The notes: generated by a model from the letters alone, not told the origin. 62,387 nt of DNA from Alkalimonas collagenimarina (GCF_030717845.1 NZ_JAUZVZ010000023.1:1-62387); one strand, 5' to 3'. Shown: positions 37,941 through 47,051, numbered from the stretch's first letter. Numbers and translations are program-made.

Positions 37941-39695
37941 ATGAAGTATCCACTTTTCTCATCGTTACTGGTAACTAGTGCTTTTTGGACTGCATCAGCC
38001 CTTGGTTCGGTTCCTGCTCAGGCTGATCGTGAGCCAGAGGCTGCTACTGGTATCTATCAGCAAGCACTGGTTCAGGCGAGTGACTATATGGTTGCAGCCG
38101 CCCATCCTCTGGCTACGGAAGCCGGAACTACTATCCTTGCTAAAGGGGGTAGTGCTCTTGATGCTGCGGTTGCCGTTCAGCTGGTACTGGGGCTGGTTGA
38201 GCCGCAAAGCTCAGGCATTGGCGGCGGCGCTTTTATTCTGCACTGGGATCAAACCGAGCAGCATATGACCACTTTTGATGGTCGGGAAACCGCGCCAGAA
38301 GCAGCAAATGCTCACTTGTTTATGCAAGGAGACACCGCGATGCCTTGGCGTGAAGCTTATGTCGGAGGCAAGTCTGTCGGTGTACCTGGTTTATTTGCTG
38401 CATTGTACAAAGCCCATCAACGTTATGGGACCTTGCCGTGGGCCGATTTATTCAGTGATGCTATTCGTTTGGCCGAAGATGGTTTCCCTGTCTCCGACCG
38501 TATGGCAAGGCAGCTAGCTGTTGGCTGGAATCGTGGCATCGAACATAGCCCGGCGGCTAGTGACTACTTTTATCCTGAAGGTCAGCCATTAAAAACAAAT
38601 GAAATCATCACCAATCACGCCTATGCAAAGGTACTGCGCCAAGTGGCTAGTGACGGGCCTGCTGCTTTTTATCAAGGCGACAATGCCAAGGCGATTGTAC
38701 AAGCAGTGCAACAAGCGAAGGTCAATGCCGGTCAACTTTCGTTGAAGGATTTAGCTGAATATACCGCTGTTGAGCGTGAGCCTGTGTGTGGTTCCTATCG
38801 CAGTTATCGAGTCTGTGGCATGCCTCCCCCTAGTTCAGGAGGGGTGGCCGTCTTGCAAATTTTAGGTTTACTGGAGCGTTTTGATATCGCCGCGCTAGCG
38901 CCTGATAGTGTCGATGCAATCCACTTATTTAGCCAGGCATCTCAGTTAGCTTTTGCCGATCGAGACCACTATCTGGCTGATACTGATTTTGTTGAGGTGC
39001 CTGTACAGCCACTGATCCATCCAGATTATCTTGCTGAACGAAGCTCGTTGATCAGTAGCGAAAAGGCGTTAACGGTGATTCAGCCGGGTGTTCCTAAGCA
39101 TGCCGAAGCCATGGCTCGTATTAGTAGCGCAAGCCCGGAGCTGGAAAATACCAGCCATTTCTCTATTGTGGATGCGGATGGCAATGCAGTTAGTTTGACC
39201 TCAAGCATAGAAAATGTGTTTGGCTCTGGTTTAATGGCCAATGGTTACTTACTCAATAATCAGTTAACGGACTTTTCATTATCACCTGAGCTGGATGGGC
39301 ACTTGGTCGCGAACCGGGTTGAGGGGGGCAAACGCCCACGCTCATCGATGGCTCCTATGATGGTGTTTGATGAAGATGGTGCGCTGCGTTTTGTAGTAGG
39401 TTCACCGGGTGGCAGTCGCATTATCAACTATGTGGCACAAACTCTGGTTGGCTTGATTGACTGGCAGTTGGATATACAGTCAGCGATTAACATGGCCAAG
39501 TTTACCCACCGCAATGATTTTCTCGCATTGGAAAAAAATACGCCAATCGCAGAGCACCAGGCTGCTTTAGAGCAGATGGGGCATCAGGTTCGGGTAATCG
39601 ATTTAAACAGTGGGCTACACGGTATCGTCATTACTGAGTCTGGTTTAGAAGGTGGAGCAGACCCTCGTCGAGAAGGTCGGGTACTTGGTCACTAG
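37941..39695 (+). CDS. ggt: Gamma-glutamyltransferase
   Basis: A 584-residue exported N-terminal-nucleophile hydrolase. A signal peptide ends near residue 28. The precursor self-cleaves before T404 in LENTSHFSIVDADG to give large and small subunits. GRETAPEAA (about 114-122, the gamma-glutamyl-binding Arg) and PPPSSGG are present. GGT hydrolyses or transfers the gamma-glutamyl group of glutathione and other gamma-glutamyl peptides in the periplasm. Length matches E. coli GGT (580). The downstream enoyl-CoA hydratase gene follows closely. Confidence 0.95.
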   Translation: MKYPLFSSLLVTSAFWTASALGSVPAQADREPEAATGIYQQALVQASDYMVAAAHPLATEAGTTILAKGGSALDAAVAVQLVLGLVEPQSSGIGGGAFILHWDQTEQHMTTFDGRETAPEAANAHLFMQGDTAMPWREAYVGGKSVGVPGLFAALYKAHQRYGTLPWADLFSDAIRLAEDGFPVSDRMARQLAVGWNRGIEHSPAASDYFYPEGQPLKTNEIITNHAYAKVLRQVASDGPAAFYQGDNAKAIVQAVQQAKVNAGQLSLKDLAEYTAVEREPVCGSYRSYRVCGMPPPSSGGVAVLQILGLLERFDIAALAPDSVDAIHLFSQASQLAFADRDHYLADTDFVEVPVQPLIHPDYLAERSSLISSEKALTVIQPGVPKHAEAMARISSASPELENTSHFSIVDADGNAVSLTSSIENVFGSGLMANGYLLNNQLTDFSLSPELDGHLVANRVEGGKRPRSSMAPMMVFDEDGALRFVVGSPGGSRIINYVAQTLVGLIDWQLDIQSAINMAKFTHRNDFLALEKNTPIAEHQAALEQMGHQVRVIDLNSGLHGIVITESGLEGGADPRREGRVLGH

Positions 39696-39706
39696 GAGTG
39701 CATGTT

Positions 39707-40450
39707 ATGAGCCAGGTTGAAACAAAGTTAGAAAGTAATGTGCTGTGCCTGACGTTACAAAGACCCGATAAAAAAAATGCTTTGAGCCAGCAGATGTATC
39801 AACAGCTCGCAGAAGCACTAGAGCAGGCGGCTGAAAATGATGCAGTGCATGTCGTCTTGCTGCAAGGCCAGAAGGATTGTTTTACCGCCGGTAATGATTT
39901 ACAGGATTTTATCGATGGTGGAGAGCTCAATGAGCAGCATCCAACGGTACGCTTCTTGTATAAATTGGCAGAGTTTTCTAAGCCTTTGGTGGCTGCTGTT
40001 GGTGGCTTGGCTATTGGCATTGGTACTACTGCATTAATGCATTGTGACTTGGTGTATGCGACCCGTACAACTCGCTTTCAATTGCCGTTTACCAAATTAG
40101 GGCTGTGCCCCGAAGCCGCCTCTAGTTTGTTGTTGCCGCAATTAATTGGGTATCATCGTGCTTGTGAATACTTACTGCTTGGCGAGGCGTTTGATGGCGA
40201 AAGTGCCTATCGGATGGGATTGGTCAATCAATTGGTCGAGCCTGAACAGCTATTGGATTACGCGATGTCAAAAGCTCAGCAATTGGCTGCACTGCCAGCG
40301 CAAGCCGTTCAAAGCAGCAAGCACCTGATGAAAGCAAATCAACGCGAAGCTTTGCAGTATACCTTGCGGGAAGAACTGAATGAATTTCAGCAACTACTGC
40401 ACTCAGATGCTTGTCAGCAGGCAGTAAAGCAATTTTTTCAGAAAAAGTAA
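39707..40450 (+). CDS. Enoyl-CoA hydratase/isomerase family protein
   Basis: A 247-residue crotonase-fold protein. LQRPDKKNALSQQM (N-terminal), the oxyanion-hole segment FTAGNDLQDF near 62-71 and VGGLAIGIGTTAL near 99-111 are typical. Of the two catalytic Glu of true hydratases, one position is occupied by Leu/Gly (GLAIGIG) and the second by PEAASS, as in delta3,delta2-enoyl-CoA isomerase-like members. So isomerase or another CoA substrate is possible. The start is ATG at 39707, 8 bases after AGGAG; the in-frame GTG at 39698 overlaps that site. Confidence 0.85.
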   Translation: MSQVETKLESNVLCLTLQRPDKKNALSQQMYQQLAEALEQAAENDAVHVVLLQGQKDCFTAGNDLQDFIDGGELNEQHPTVRFLYKLAEFSKPLVAAVGGLAIGIGTTALMHCDLVYATRTTRFQLPFTKLGLCPEAASSLLLPQLIGYHRACEYLLLGEAFDGESAYRMGLVNQLVEPEQLLDYAMSKAQQLAALPAQAVQSSKHLMKANQREALQYTLREELNEFQQLLHSDACQQAVKQFFQKK

Positions 40451-40452
40451 CC

Positions 40453-40470
40453 ACTGCACTGGCAGTGTTG
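40453..40470 (+). terminator. Possible short terminator after the enoyl-CoA hydratase gene
   Basis: CACTGC-ACTG-GCAGTG followed by TTGTTT, directly after the stop codon. The stem is only 6 bp, so this is weak. Confidence 0.3.
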
Positions 40471-40488
40471 TTTAGTTAGCAATGTTGT

Positions 40489-40935
40489 TTAGGTTTGCAC
40501 CTTGCTGTAAGGGTCATTGAGGATTTCATCCACCAGCCAGCGGCCTCTGACCCGGACCATTCGCACCACCCGCATCTCATTGACGGTGCGGTTATCAAAA
40601 GTTCCGGTAAATACCAGCATCACCTCGGTAGCATCCCCATATTGTTCCCGAAGGTTCTGGCCTGCGCGGTTCACATTTATCGTCACTTCATCGTACGACA
40701 TATTGATCACGGTTCTTGCAACTTGGCGTGGGGTTGCATAGTGCTCGATTAGTTCAGCCAGAGATTGGCTGCTCAGACTCTTGGCAAGCTCCAGATCATT
40801 TTGATTATAAATGGCATCAAAGAATTCAGCCGCAGCGTGTTCAGGTGCAGCAAAATTGCCTGATAGCGCAGTATTATCTTCTGCACAGCTCAACAGCAGA
40901 AGTAGAAAGGGGACGATCAACCATGGTTTAGTCAT
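40489..40935 (-). CDS. Small lipoprotein, NTF2-like (uncharacterised)
   Basis: A 148-residue protein with a lipoprotein signal: a Leu-rich stretch ending LLLLSC-AED, lipidated Cys at 17. Ala at +2 predicts transfer to the outer membrane. The rest has an alpha + beta pattern (AAAEFFDAIYNQNDLELAKSL, then VMLVFTGTF and VRVRGRWLVDEI) like NTF2/DUF4878-type lipoproteins. The function is not known. It is convergent with the enoyl-CoA hydratase gene. Confidence 0.65.
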   Translation of the reverse strand: MTKPWLIVPFLLLLLSCAEDNTALSGNFAAPEHAAAEFFDAIYNQNDLELAKSLSSQSLAELIEHYATPRQVARTVINMSYDEVTINVNRAGQNLREQYGDATEVMLVFTGTFDNRTVNEMRVVRMVRVRGRWLVDEILNDPYSKVQT

Positions 40936-41010
40936 GCAATCTCAAATGTGCTAAAAAATCAGATGACATTAAGTGTGGACAGAATTTACGCTGCTGTAAA
41001 GGAGATAATG

Positions 41011-41030
41011 TTTAGGGGCGCGTGATTGAC
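41011..41030. repeat. Half copy of the GGGGCGC repeat
   Basis: TTTAGGGGCGCGTGATTGAC resembles the left arm of the inverted-repeat element that follows at 41044. It has no matching right arm, so it is likely the remnant of an adjacent copy. Confidence 0.5.
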
Positions 41031-41043
41031 TCTTGAAAAGCCA

Positions 41044-41124
41044 CGTATCGGTAGGGGTGCATGATTGCGCCCGTATTTCACAAATCCCTACGAAAAGGGC
41101 GCAATCATGCGCCCCTACGATACG
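41044..41124. repeat. Inverted-repeat intergenic element, copy 1
   Basis: A left arm (41044-41072) and a right arm (41097-41124) are reverse complements with one mismatch and one indel around a 24-base loop. The core is GGGGTGCATGATTGCGCCC on the left and GGGCGCAATCATGCGCCCC on the right. It lies 8 bases downstream of the cysK stop codon. The same element occurs at 62182-62248 and 62331-62387. This is a REP/MITE-like family. Confidence 0.85.
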
Positions 41125-41132
41125 AACAACAA

Positions 41133-42101
41133 TCAGGCTTGCAGCTCTTGCTCGGTAAATACATCGGCAAACAATGGGCTGGACAGGTAGCGCTCAGCTG
41201 AGCTTGGTAAAATAACCACGATATTTTTATCGGCAAACTCAGGCGTTTCGGCTAAACGCTTGGCAGCCACTACCGCGGCACCTGATGAGATACCGGCCAA
41301 AATACCTTCTTCTTTCATCAGGCGATGGGCCATAGCAATGGCTTCGTCATTGCTGACAAGCTCAACCCGATCGATCATTTCCAAATCCAGATTACCCGGG
41401 ATAAAGCCTGCACCAATGCCCTGAATTTTGTGTGGGCCAGGCTTCAACTCTTCGCCTGCACGCTGTTGCGTGATCACCGGCGAGTCAGTTGGCTCTACCG
41501 CGACACTGACCAACGGATGCTTCTTTTCTAACTTAATAAAGCGACTGACACCAGTGATGGTACCGCCGGTGCCAACACCAGCGACAAAGGCATCAATGTT
41601 GCCATCGATATCGTTCCAGATCTCTGGGCCCGTGGTTTCAAAGTGAATTTGCGGGTTTGCCGGGTTATCAAACTGTTGTAGCAGTACATACTTTTCCGGG
41701 TCAGACGCCTGAATTTCTTTGGCTTTTTCAATGGCACCTTTCATGCCCTTTGGACCTTCGGTCAACACCACATTTGCACCTAATGCTTTTAATAACTTGC
41801 GGCGTTCCAAACTCATGGTCGCAGGCATGGTTAAGGTGAGCTTATAACCGCGACTAGCAGCGACGAAAGCCAAAGCAATACCGGTATTGCCTGAGGTTGG
41901 CTCAATCAATTCTTTGCCTTCAGTCAGCAGCCCTTTTTTTTCAGCGTCCCAGATCATCGAGGCGCCAATACGACATTTAACACTAAAGCTTGGGTTGCGT
42001 GCTTCAATTTTGGCGAATACATTGCCGCCTGTCACACGTTTCAATTTGACCAGAGGGGTACGTCCGATCGACAATGAGTTGTCTTCAAAAATAGTTGCCA
42101 T
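41133..42101 (-). CDS. cysK: Cysteine synthase A
   Basis: A 322-residue fold type II PLP enzyme that makes L-cysteine from O-acetylserine and sulfide. The PLP Lys is in [11 protein letters not shown] near 37-47. The substrate loop [16 protein letters not shown] is at about 67-82, GTGGTITG near 176-183 and SSGAAVVAA near the C-terminus. NPSFSVKCR is the CysK (not CysM) form. It is probably monocistronic and divergent from the MoxR gene. Confidence 0.96.
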   Translation of the reverse strand: MATIFEDNSLSIGRTPLVKLKRVTGGNVFAKIEARNPSFSVKCRIGASMIWDAEKKGLLTEGKELIEPTSGNTGIALAFVAASRGYKLTLTMPATMSLERRKLLKALGANVVLTEGPKGMKGAIEKAKEIQASDPEKYVLLQQFDNPANPQIHFETTGPEIWNDIDGNIDAFVAGVGTGGTITGVSRFIKLEKKHPLVSVAVEPTDSPVITQQRAGEELKPGPHKIQGIGAGFIPGNLDLEMIDRVELVSNDEAIAMAHRLMKEEGILAGISSGAAVVAAKRLAETPEFADKNIVVILPSSAERYLSSPLFADVFTEQELQA

Positions 42102-42183
42102 GGTAATAACTCCGATTGACTAGCAAGATACTGGTAAGATAAGACTTCGAGCGCTTATTTCCAAGTAGCGTTTTGCTATATGT

Positions 42184-42199
42184 TATACCCAAGCAACCT
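42184..42199. repeat. TATACCCAAGNAACCT motif, copy 1
   Basis: TATACCCAAGCAACCT lies 19 bases before the moxR-type gene. A near-identical TATACCCAAGTAACCT occurs at 58494-58509 upstream of the fumarase gene. The motif is a short dispersed intergenic repeat; no function is claimed. Confidence 0.45.
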
Positions 42200-42217
42200 T
42201 AAACTAAGAGTGGATAA

Positions 42218-43057
42218 ATGGCTTTTCAAAGTACTGAGCACTATATTGTTTCTCCTGAGTTGGCGTTAGCCGTGAATGCCGCGGTTACCCTGGAAAAACC
42301 ACTGTTGATTAAAGGGGAGCCTGGTACCGGAAAAACCAGACTGGCTGAAGAGTTAGCTGCGTCATTAGGCCGTCAATTGCTGACGTGGCCGATTAAATCC
42401 ACTACCAAGGCACAGCATGGCTTGTACGAGTACGATGCGGTATCGAGGCTACGTGACAGTCAACTTGGTAGTGACAAAGTTCATGATATTAGTAATTACA
42501 TTCGGCAAGGTAAACTGTGGCAGGCCTTTGTTGCTAACGAGCGTCCGGTATTATTGATTGATGAAATCGATAAAGCCGATATCGAGTTTCCCAATGACTT
42601 GCTGTACGAGCTGGACCGTATGGCGTTTTTTGTCCACGAAACCGGCGAAGAGATCGTAGCTGCGCAGCGACCCATTGTGATTATCACCTCTAACAATGAA
42701 AAAGAATTGCCGGATGCATTTTTACGCCGCTGCTTTTTTCATTACATCCGTTTCCCGGATGCCGATTTATTATCCCAGATCGTGGCGGTGCACTTTCCTC
42801 ACATTCAGCAGCAGTTACTGAGCGTAGCATTAGAGGTGTTCTTTGAGCTACGCGAGCTACCGAGCTTAAAGAAAAAGCCATCGACTTCAGAGTTGCTGGA
42901 TTGGTTAAAGTTGTTACTTGCTGAAGATATTTCGCCAGAAGTATTGCACGATAGCCAGAAAAAAGGTGGCCTGATGCCAATGTTTGGTGCTTTATTAAAA
43001 AATGAGCAGGATGTTGCTTTGGTCGAGAAGTTAGCGTTTATGGCACGGCGCCGCTGA
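42218..43057 (+). CDS. MoxR-family AAA+ ATPase
   Basis: A 279-residue AAA+ ATPase. Walker A is GEPGTGKTRLAEE near 32-44, Walker B LLIDEIDKAD near 112-121 and sensor 1 IITSNNEKELPDAFLRRC (about 150-167). MoxR ATPases act with von Willebrand factor A proteins as chaperones for metal insertion or complex assembly. The partner VWA gene overlaps the stop (TGATG). The client is not evident. Confidence 0.9.
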   Translation: MAFQSTEHYIVSPELALAVNAAVTLEKPLLIKGEPGTGKTRLAEELAASLGRQLLTWPIKSTTKAQHGLYEYDAVSRLRDSQLGSDKVHDISNYIRQGKLWQAFVANERPVLLIDEIDKADIEFPNDLLYELDRMAFFVHETGEEIVAAQRPIVIITSNNEKELPDAFLRRCFFHYIRFPDADLLSQIVAVHFPHIQQQLLSVALEVFFELRELPSLKKKPSTSELLDWLKLLLAEDISPEVLHDSQKKGGLMPMFGALLKNEQDVALVEKLAFMARRR

Positions 43058-44229
43058 TGCTGATCCAATTTTTTCAAACGCTTCGCAAGCACGGCCTTTC
43101 CGTTAGCCTGACAGAGTTGCTTGATCTGTTGGCGGCACTGGATAAGCAGGTTATTTTTGCCGATACCGAAGCCTTTTATTATTTAGCACGGCTGGTGCTG
43201 GTGAAAGATGAGCGTGATTACGATAAGTTTGATCGCGCTTTTGCGGATTACTTTGAAGGTGTGGCTCAAGTTGAGATCGCGGCCAGCATCCCCGATGAGT
43301 GGTTACAGCCTGGTTTGTTGAAACAACTCAGTGAAGAACAAAAAGCCGCCTTGCAAGGTCCCGGTAGTCTGGATGAGCTGCTTAAGCAGTTTCGTGAACG
43401 TCTTAGTGAGCAACAAAAGCGACATGCCGGTGGAAACAAGTGGATTGGGACCGGCGGAACTTCGCCTTTTGGTGCCTACGGCTATAATCCAGAGGGGATA
43501 CGCATCGGTCAGGAGGGATCCGGTGCCCGTCGCGCGGTCAAAGTGTGGGATAAACGAGAGTTTCGTGATTTAGACAGTGATGCCGAGCTAAATAACCGCT
43601 CGATTAAAATTGCGCTGCGGCAATTGCGTCGTTTTGCCCGCACCGGGGCTAGTCAGGAGTTGGATTTACCTGCCACCATTACCGCGACATCGCAACAGGG
43701 CGGTTGGCTCGATTTGCAGTGGCAAGCGGAACGGCATAATGCCATCAAAGTCTTGTTGTTTCTTGATGTAGGCGGCTCGATGGATGACTACATACAGGAA
43801 TGCGAACAGTTATTCTCGGCCGCCAAAGCTGAATTTAAGCATTTGGAGTTCTTCTACTTTCACAACTGTGTGTATGAAGGAGTGTGGAAGCACAATCAAC
43901 GACGTCGTGAACAACAAACTTCCGTATTAGATATTATTCATACCTACGGATCGGATTACAAATTAATTTTTGTTGGTGATGCCACGATGGGGCCTTATGA
44001 AATTAGCTATCCCGGCGGTAGTGTCGAGCACTGGAATGAAGAGCCAGGTGCCGCATGGATGCAGCGTTTATTACAACAGTACTCAAAAGCAGCTTGGCTT
44101 AATCCGCAGCCAGAAACATGGTGGCCACATTATCAGTCGATTGATATGATTCAGCAGCTGATGACGCAGCGCATGTATCCACTGACTCTGGATGGGCTTA
44201 ATCGTGCGATGCGTGCTTTATTGAACTAG
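43057..44229 (+). CDS. VWA-domain CoxE-like protein, partner of the MoxR ATPase
   Basis: A 390-residue CoxE-like protein. The N-terminal half (about 1-200) is alpha-helical with the LIQFFQTLRKHGLSVSLTELLDLL start typical of this family (read in parts). The C-terminal VWA domain begins near 225. Its MIDAS motif reads DVGGSM instead of DxSxS: the first Ser is Gly. HNCVYEGVWK and FVGDATMGPYEI follow. It starts inside the moxR stop codon, so the two are coupled. CoxE-like proteins assist maturation of metal enzymes in some organisms; the target is unknown here. Confidence 0.85.
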   Translation: MLIQFFQTLRKHGLSVSLTELLDLLAALDKQVIFADTEAFYYLARLVLVKDERDYDKFDRAFADYFEGVAQVEIAASIPDEWLQPGLLKQLSEEQKAALQGPGSLDELLKQFRERLSEQQKRHAGGNKWIGTGGTSPFGAYGYNPEGIRIGQEGSGARRAVKVWDKREFRDLDSDAELNNRSIKIALRQLRRFARTGASQELDLPATITATSQQGGWLDLQWQAERHNAIKVLLFLDVGGSMDDYIQECEQLFSAAKAEFKHLEFFYFHNCVYEGVWKHNQRRREQQTSVLDIIHTYGSDYKLIFVGDATMGPYEISYPGGSVEHWNEEPGAAWMQRLLQQYSKAAWLNPQPETWWPHYQSIDMIQQLMTQRMYPLTLDGLNRAMRALLN

Positions 44230-44263
44230 AGTAGCGATAGAAAGTAAGAGTAGCGATAGAAAG
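44228..44263. repeat. Two tandem 19-base repeats after the VWA gene
   Basis: AGAGTAGCGATAGAAAG occurs twice (44228-44244 and 44247-44263), with a degenerate third partial unit (ACGATAGAG) following. The first copy overlaps the VWA stop codon. Function unknown; possibly a replication-slippage remnant. Confidence 0.8.
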
Positions 44264-44394
44264 AAACGATAGAGCGGCGATTTTACCGTGCCAGAGGTCG
44301 GATCAGGCGTTATAATCACTTCATTCATTATATGAGCTCTCGCAGCGCGACTATGCAGCTGACCAGAGCACAGTCAGACAAGGTTTAGTTTTAT

Positions 44395-45564
44395 ATGACC
44401 CCCTCAGAAAACCAAAAAACCAATGAACGAGCTGCAGAAAAACTACATAAAAATGTGGTGATCAGTGGTTCCGGTGTTTTTACCCCGGTTGATAGCATTT
44501 CTAATGAAGAGCTGGTCGCGAGCTTTAATCAGTATGTTGATCAATTTAATGCCGAACATGCAGCTGAAATTGAGCGAGGCGAGCTGGATGCCTTGGCGCA
44601 CTCGAGTTGTGAGTTTATCGAGAAAGCGTCTGGCATCAAATCCCGTCATGTTTTGTACAAAGAGGGGATTCTTGACCCTGCCGTGATGCACCCGGTGTTT
44701 CCCCGTCGTGGAGAAGAAACACCACCTGAAATGGTTGAAATGGCCTTGGCAGCAGCGCAAGAAGCCTTGCAACAAGCTGGAAAAACAGCCAGTGATGTCG
44801 ATTTAATTATTTGTGCTGCGTCCAATATGCAGCGGCCTTATCCAGCACTGTCTGTTGAACTGCAGCAATTGCTCGGTGCATCAGGCTATGCCTTTGATAT
44901 GAACGTAGCCTGCTCATCGGCCACTTTTGCTATTAGCAATGCTGTTAATGCCATCCGTGGTGGCACGGCTGGTGTGGTCTTGGTAGTCAACCCTGAATTT
45001 GCTTCTCCGCAGGTTAATTACAAAAGTCGTGACAGTCACTTTATTTTTGGTGATGTCTGTACCGCTACCATTATCGAGGCAGAAGCAACGGCTACTTCTA
45101 CCAAGGCGTATCGCATTCTGGGCATGCAACTGAAAACGGAGTTCTCGAATAATATCCGTTGCGATGTGGGCTATACCGAACACTGTTTTGAGCACGAGGA
45201 TCCTGAAGTGGCCTTTTTTAAACAGCAAGGACGTAAAGTCTTTAAAGAGCTGTTGCCTCTAGTCGCCGATGTCATTCAATCCGAGATGGCAGCGCAGGGC
45301 GTCAAAGCAGATGATTTAAAGCGCTTATGGTTGCATCAGGCTAATATCAATATGAATATCTTTGCTGCCAAGAAAATCCTTGGTCGTGACCCAGAACCAG
45401 AGGAAGCTCCTTTAGTGCTTGATAGATACGCCAATACTGCTTCGGCTGGTTCTATTATAGCGTTTCATCAGCATAAAGAAGGGCTGCAATCAGGTGATAA
45501 AGCCATTCTTTGCTCCTTTGGCGCTGGTTATTCGATTGGTTGTTTGGTGCTGGAAAAAGTCTGA
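44395..45564 (+). CDS. KAS III-like beta-ketoacyl synthase (PA3286-like)
   Basis: A 389-residue thiolase-fold enzyme. The catalytic Cys is in NVACSSATFAI, His in LWLHQANINMN and Asn in DRYANTASAG. It is longer than FabH (319), with insertions and a hydrophilic N-terminus (about 20 residues). The closest description I know is the P. aeruginosa PA3286-type enzyme, which joins medium-chain acyl-CoA with malonyl-ACP to shunt beta-oxidation products into fatty acid synthesis. That specific reaction is inferred; the family is clear. It lies alone between the MoxR/VWA pair and the RND operon. Confidence 0.85.
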   Translation: MTPSENQKTNERAAEKLHKNVVISGSGVFTPVDSISNEELVASFNQYVDQFNAEHAAEIERGELDALAHSSCEFIEKASGIKSRHVLYKEGILDPAVMHPVFPRRGEETPPEMVEMALAAAQEALQQAGKTASDVDLIICAASNMQRPYPALSVELQQLLGASGYAFDMNVACSSATFAISNAVNAIRGGTAGVVLVVNPEFASPQVNYKSRDSHFIFGDVCTATIIEAEATATSTKAYRILGMQLKTEFSNNIRCDVGYTEHCFEHEDPEVAFFKQQGRKVFKELLPLVADVIQSEMAAQGVKADDLKRLWLHQANINMNIFAAKKILGRDPEPEEAPLVLDRYANTASAGSIIAFHQHKEGLQSGDKAILCSFGAGYSIGCLVLEKV

Positions 45565-45574
45565 GTGCTAACCC

Positions 45575-45603
45575 TACAACTGAGCTGGAGCAGCTCAGTT
45601 GTA
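45575..45603. terminator. 13-bp hairpin after the KAS III-like gene
   Basis: TACAACTGAGCTG and CAGCTCAGTTGTA pair perfectly around a 3-base loop, 11 bases after the stop codon. There is no T run, so it may protect the 3' end or act as a Rho-dependent hairpin. The rest of the gap to 45836 has no supported gene; the small open frame at 45565 is not convincing. Confidence 0.55.
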
Positions 45604-45836
45604 ACAAAGTATTGCAGTTGTACTGATAAAATTCAGCCGCCTGATTCGATCCCAGATAGAGCCTTCAATTTATCTTGTTGTTTTTGTTGTATTTTTAGCC
45701 TTTTATTGGCTGTGTGCTCAAGGCAGGCCGCATGCCGTTCGTTATAGGATGCAACATTTAGCAGGCCCATCTATTTCTATTCTCAGTTAGTATAAGTCAG
45801 TATTGAACTAAAAATAGACTTTTACAGAGAGTAGCG

Positions 45837-47048
45837 ATGTCACCAAAACTAATAAAAATCGTCTTGCCTATCGTCATTGTGGTTGTAGCTGCTGGTTTGC
45901 TGTTCGTCCTCAGTAATGCGCGTCAGCCAGCCGAGCAAAGAGAAGAATTGCCAACAGGGATCTTGGTGGATGCCATCACAGCTCACGTTGAAGACATTCA
46001 ATATCGCATTGTTTCTCAGGGCACTGTGCAGCCAAAGTTAATGACCAGTCTGATTTCTGAAGTCAATGGGCGCATCATTGAAGTGTCTCCAAACTTTGTT
46101 GAGGGTGGCTTTTTTGCCAAAGGCGAATTATTAGTTAAAGTTGAGCAGGACGATTACTTAACGGCGGTGAAAGCAGCGGAAGCAAACCTTGCCAGAGCCA
46201 GCGCCTCGTTAGAGGAAGAAAAGGCCCGGGTGCGGGTTGCAGAAGGGGAGTGGGCTTCATTTACTGAAGGTGTGGCTCCCGAGTTGGGTTTACGGCGGCC
46301 TCAATTGGCGCAAGAGTTAGCCAATGTTCGTTCAGCCGAAGCCGAGTTAGAGCGGGCAGCACGTGATTTAAGTCGTACTGAAATCAGAGCCCCTTATGCC
46401 GGCATTCTGCAAAGCCGCTCAGTCAATATTGGTCAGTTTATTAGCCGAGGTACTACTCTGGGGATGATTTACGGTACCGATATTGCCGAAGTACGCTTGC
46501 CTCTGACCGATCATGATACCGCCTTTATTCGCTTACCTACCCGAGGGCAAGGGGATTATCCAGATGTTCAACTTTCTGCCGTGATTGCTGGCCGTCTGCA
46601 ACAGTGGCAGGGCAAGCTGATCAGAACCGAAGGTGTGCTTGATGAGCGCAGTCGGGTGATTTATGGCGTGGTGCAGGTGGAAGATCCTTATCAACTTGCA
46701 TTGGACCATCAAAATGAACCGCTGCGATTTGGTCGTTTTGTGCGAGCTCAAGTACAAGGGGTTACCTCACAACAGGTAGTGATGCTGCCACGTAATTTAT
46801 TACGCCCGCAAAATCAGGTGTTACTGGTTGATGCCGAGTACAAGCTGGAGTTCAGAGATGTCATCGTCCAGCGCACCGATGAGCGCTACGCCTATGTGGC
46901 TTCGGGGTTGGAAGCAGGTGAACTGCTGGCGATTTCTGCTATGCCGAATCCATTGCAAGGCATGCAGGTTCGGCTGGGACGGGTTGACGGAGAGTGGTTG
47001 GAATCAACCGTGACCTCTGCAACGTCTGACACGGATAAGCAGGAGTAA
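45837..47048 (+). CDS. RND efflux membrane fusion protein
   Basis: A 403-residue periplasmic adaptor of the HlyD/AcrA family, anchored by an N-terminal transmembrane helix (about 5-25). A biotinyl-lipoyl half-domain (VSQGTVQPKLMTSLISEVNGRI, in parts), a coiled-coil hairpin (about 105-180) with AEANLARASASLEEEKARVRVAE, and a beta-barrel after IRAPYAGILQSRSVNIGQFI (in parts) are visible. It links the RND pump to an outer-membrane channel, not encoded here. The pump gene follows 3 bases later. Confidence 0.92.
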   Translation: MSPKLIKIVLPIVIVVVAAGLLFVLSNARQPAEQREELPTGILVDAITAHVEDIQYRIVSQGTVQPKLMTSLISEVNGRIIEVSPNFVEGGFFAKGELLVKVEQDDYLTAVKAAEANLARASASLEEEKARVRVAEGEWASFTEGVAPELGLRRPQLAQELANVRSAEAELERAARDLSRTEIRAPYAGILQSRSVNIGQFISRGTTLGMIYGTDIAEVRLPLTDHDTAFIRLPTRGQGDYPDVQLSAVIAGRLQQWQGKLIRTEGVLDERSRVIYGVVQVEDPYQLALDHQNEPLRFGRFVRAQVQGVTSQQVVMLPRNLLRPQNQVLLVDAEYKLEFRDVIVQRTDERYAYVASGLEAGELLAISAMPNPLQGMQVRLGRVDGEWLESTVTSATSDTDKQE

Positions 47049-47051
47049 ACG

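Noticed and set aside
37941-39695. Possibility that the gamma-glutamyltransferase is a cephalosporin acylase
   Set aside because: The family is shared, but the self-cleavage Thr, the substrate Arg region and the length match ordinary GGT; nothing points to acylase specificity.
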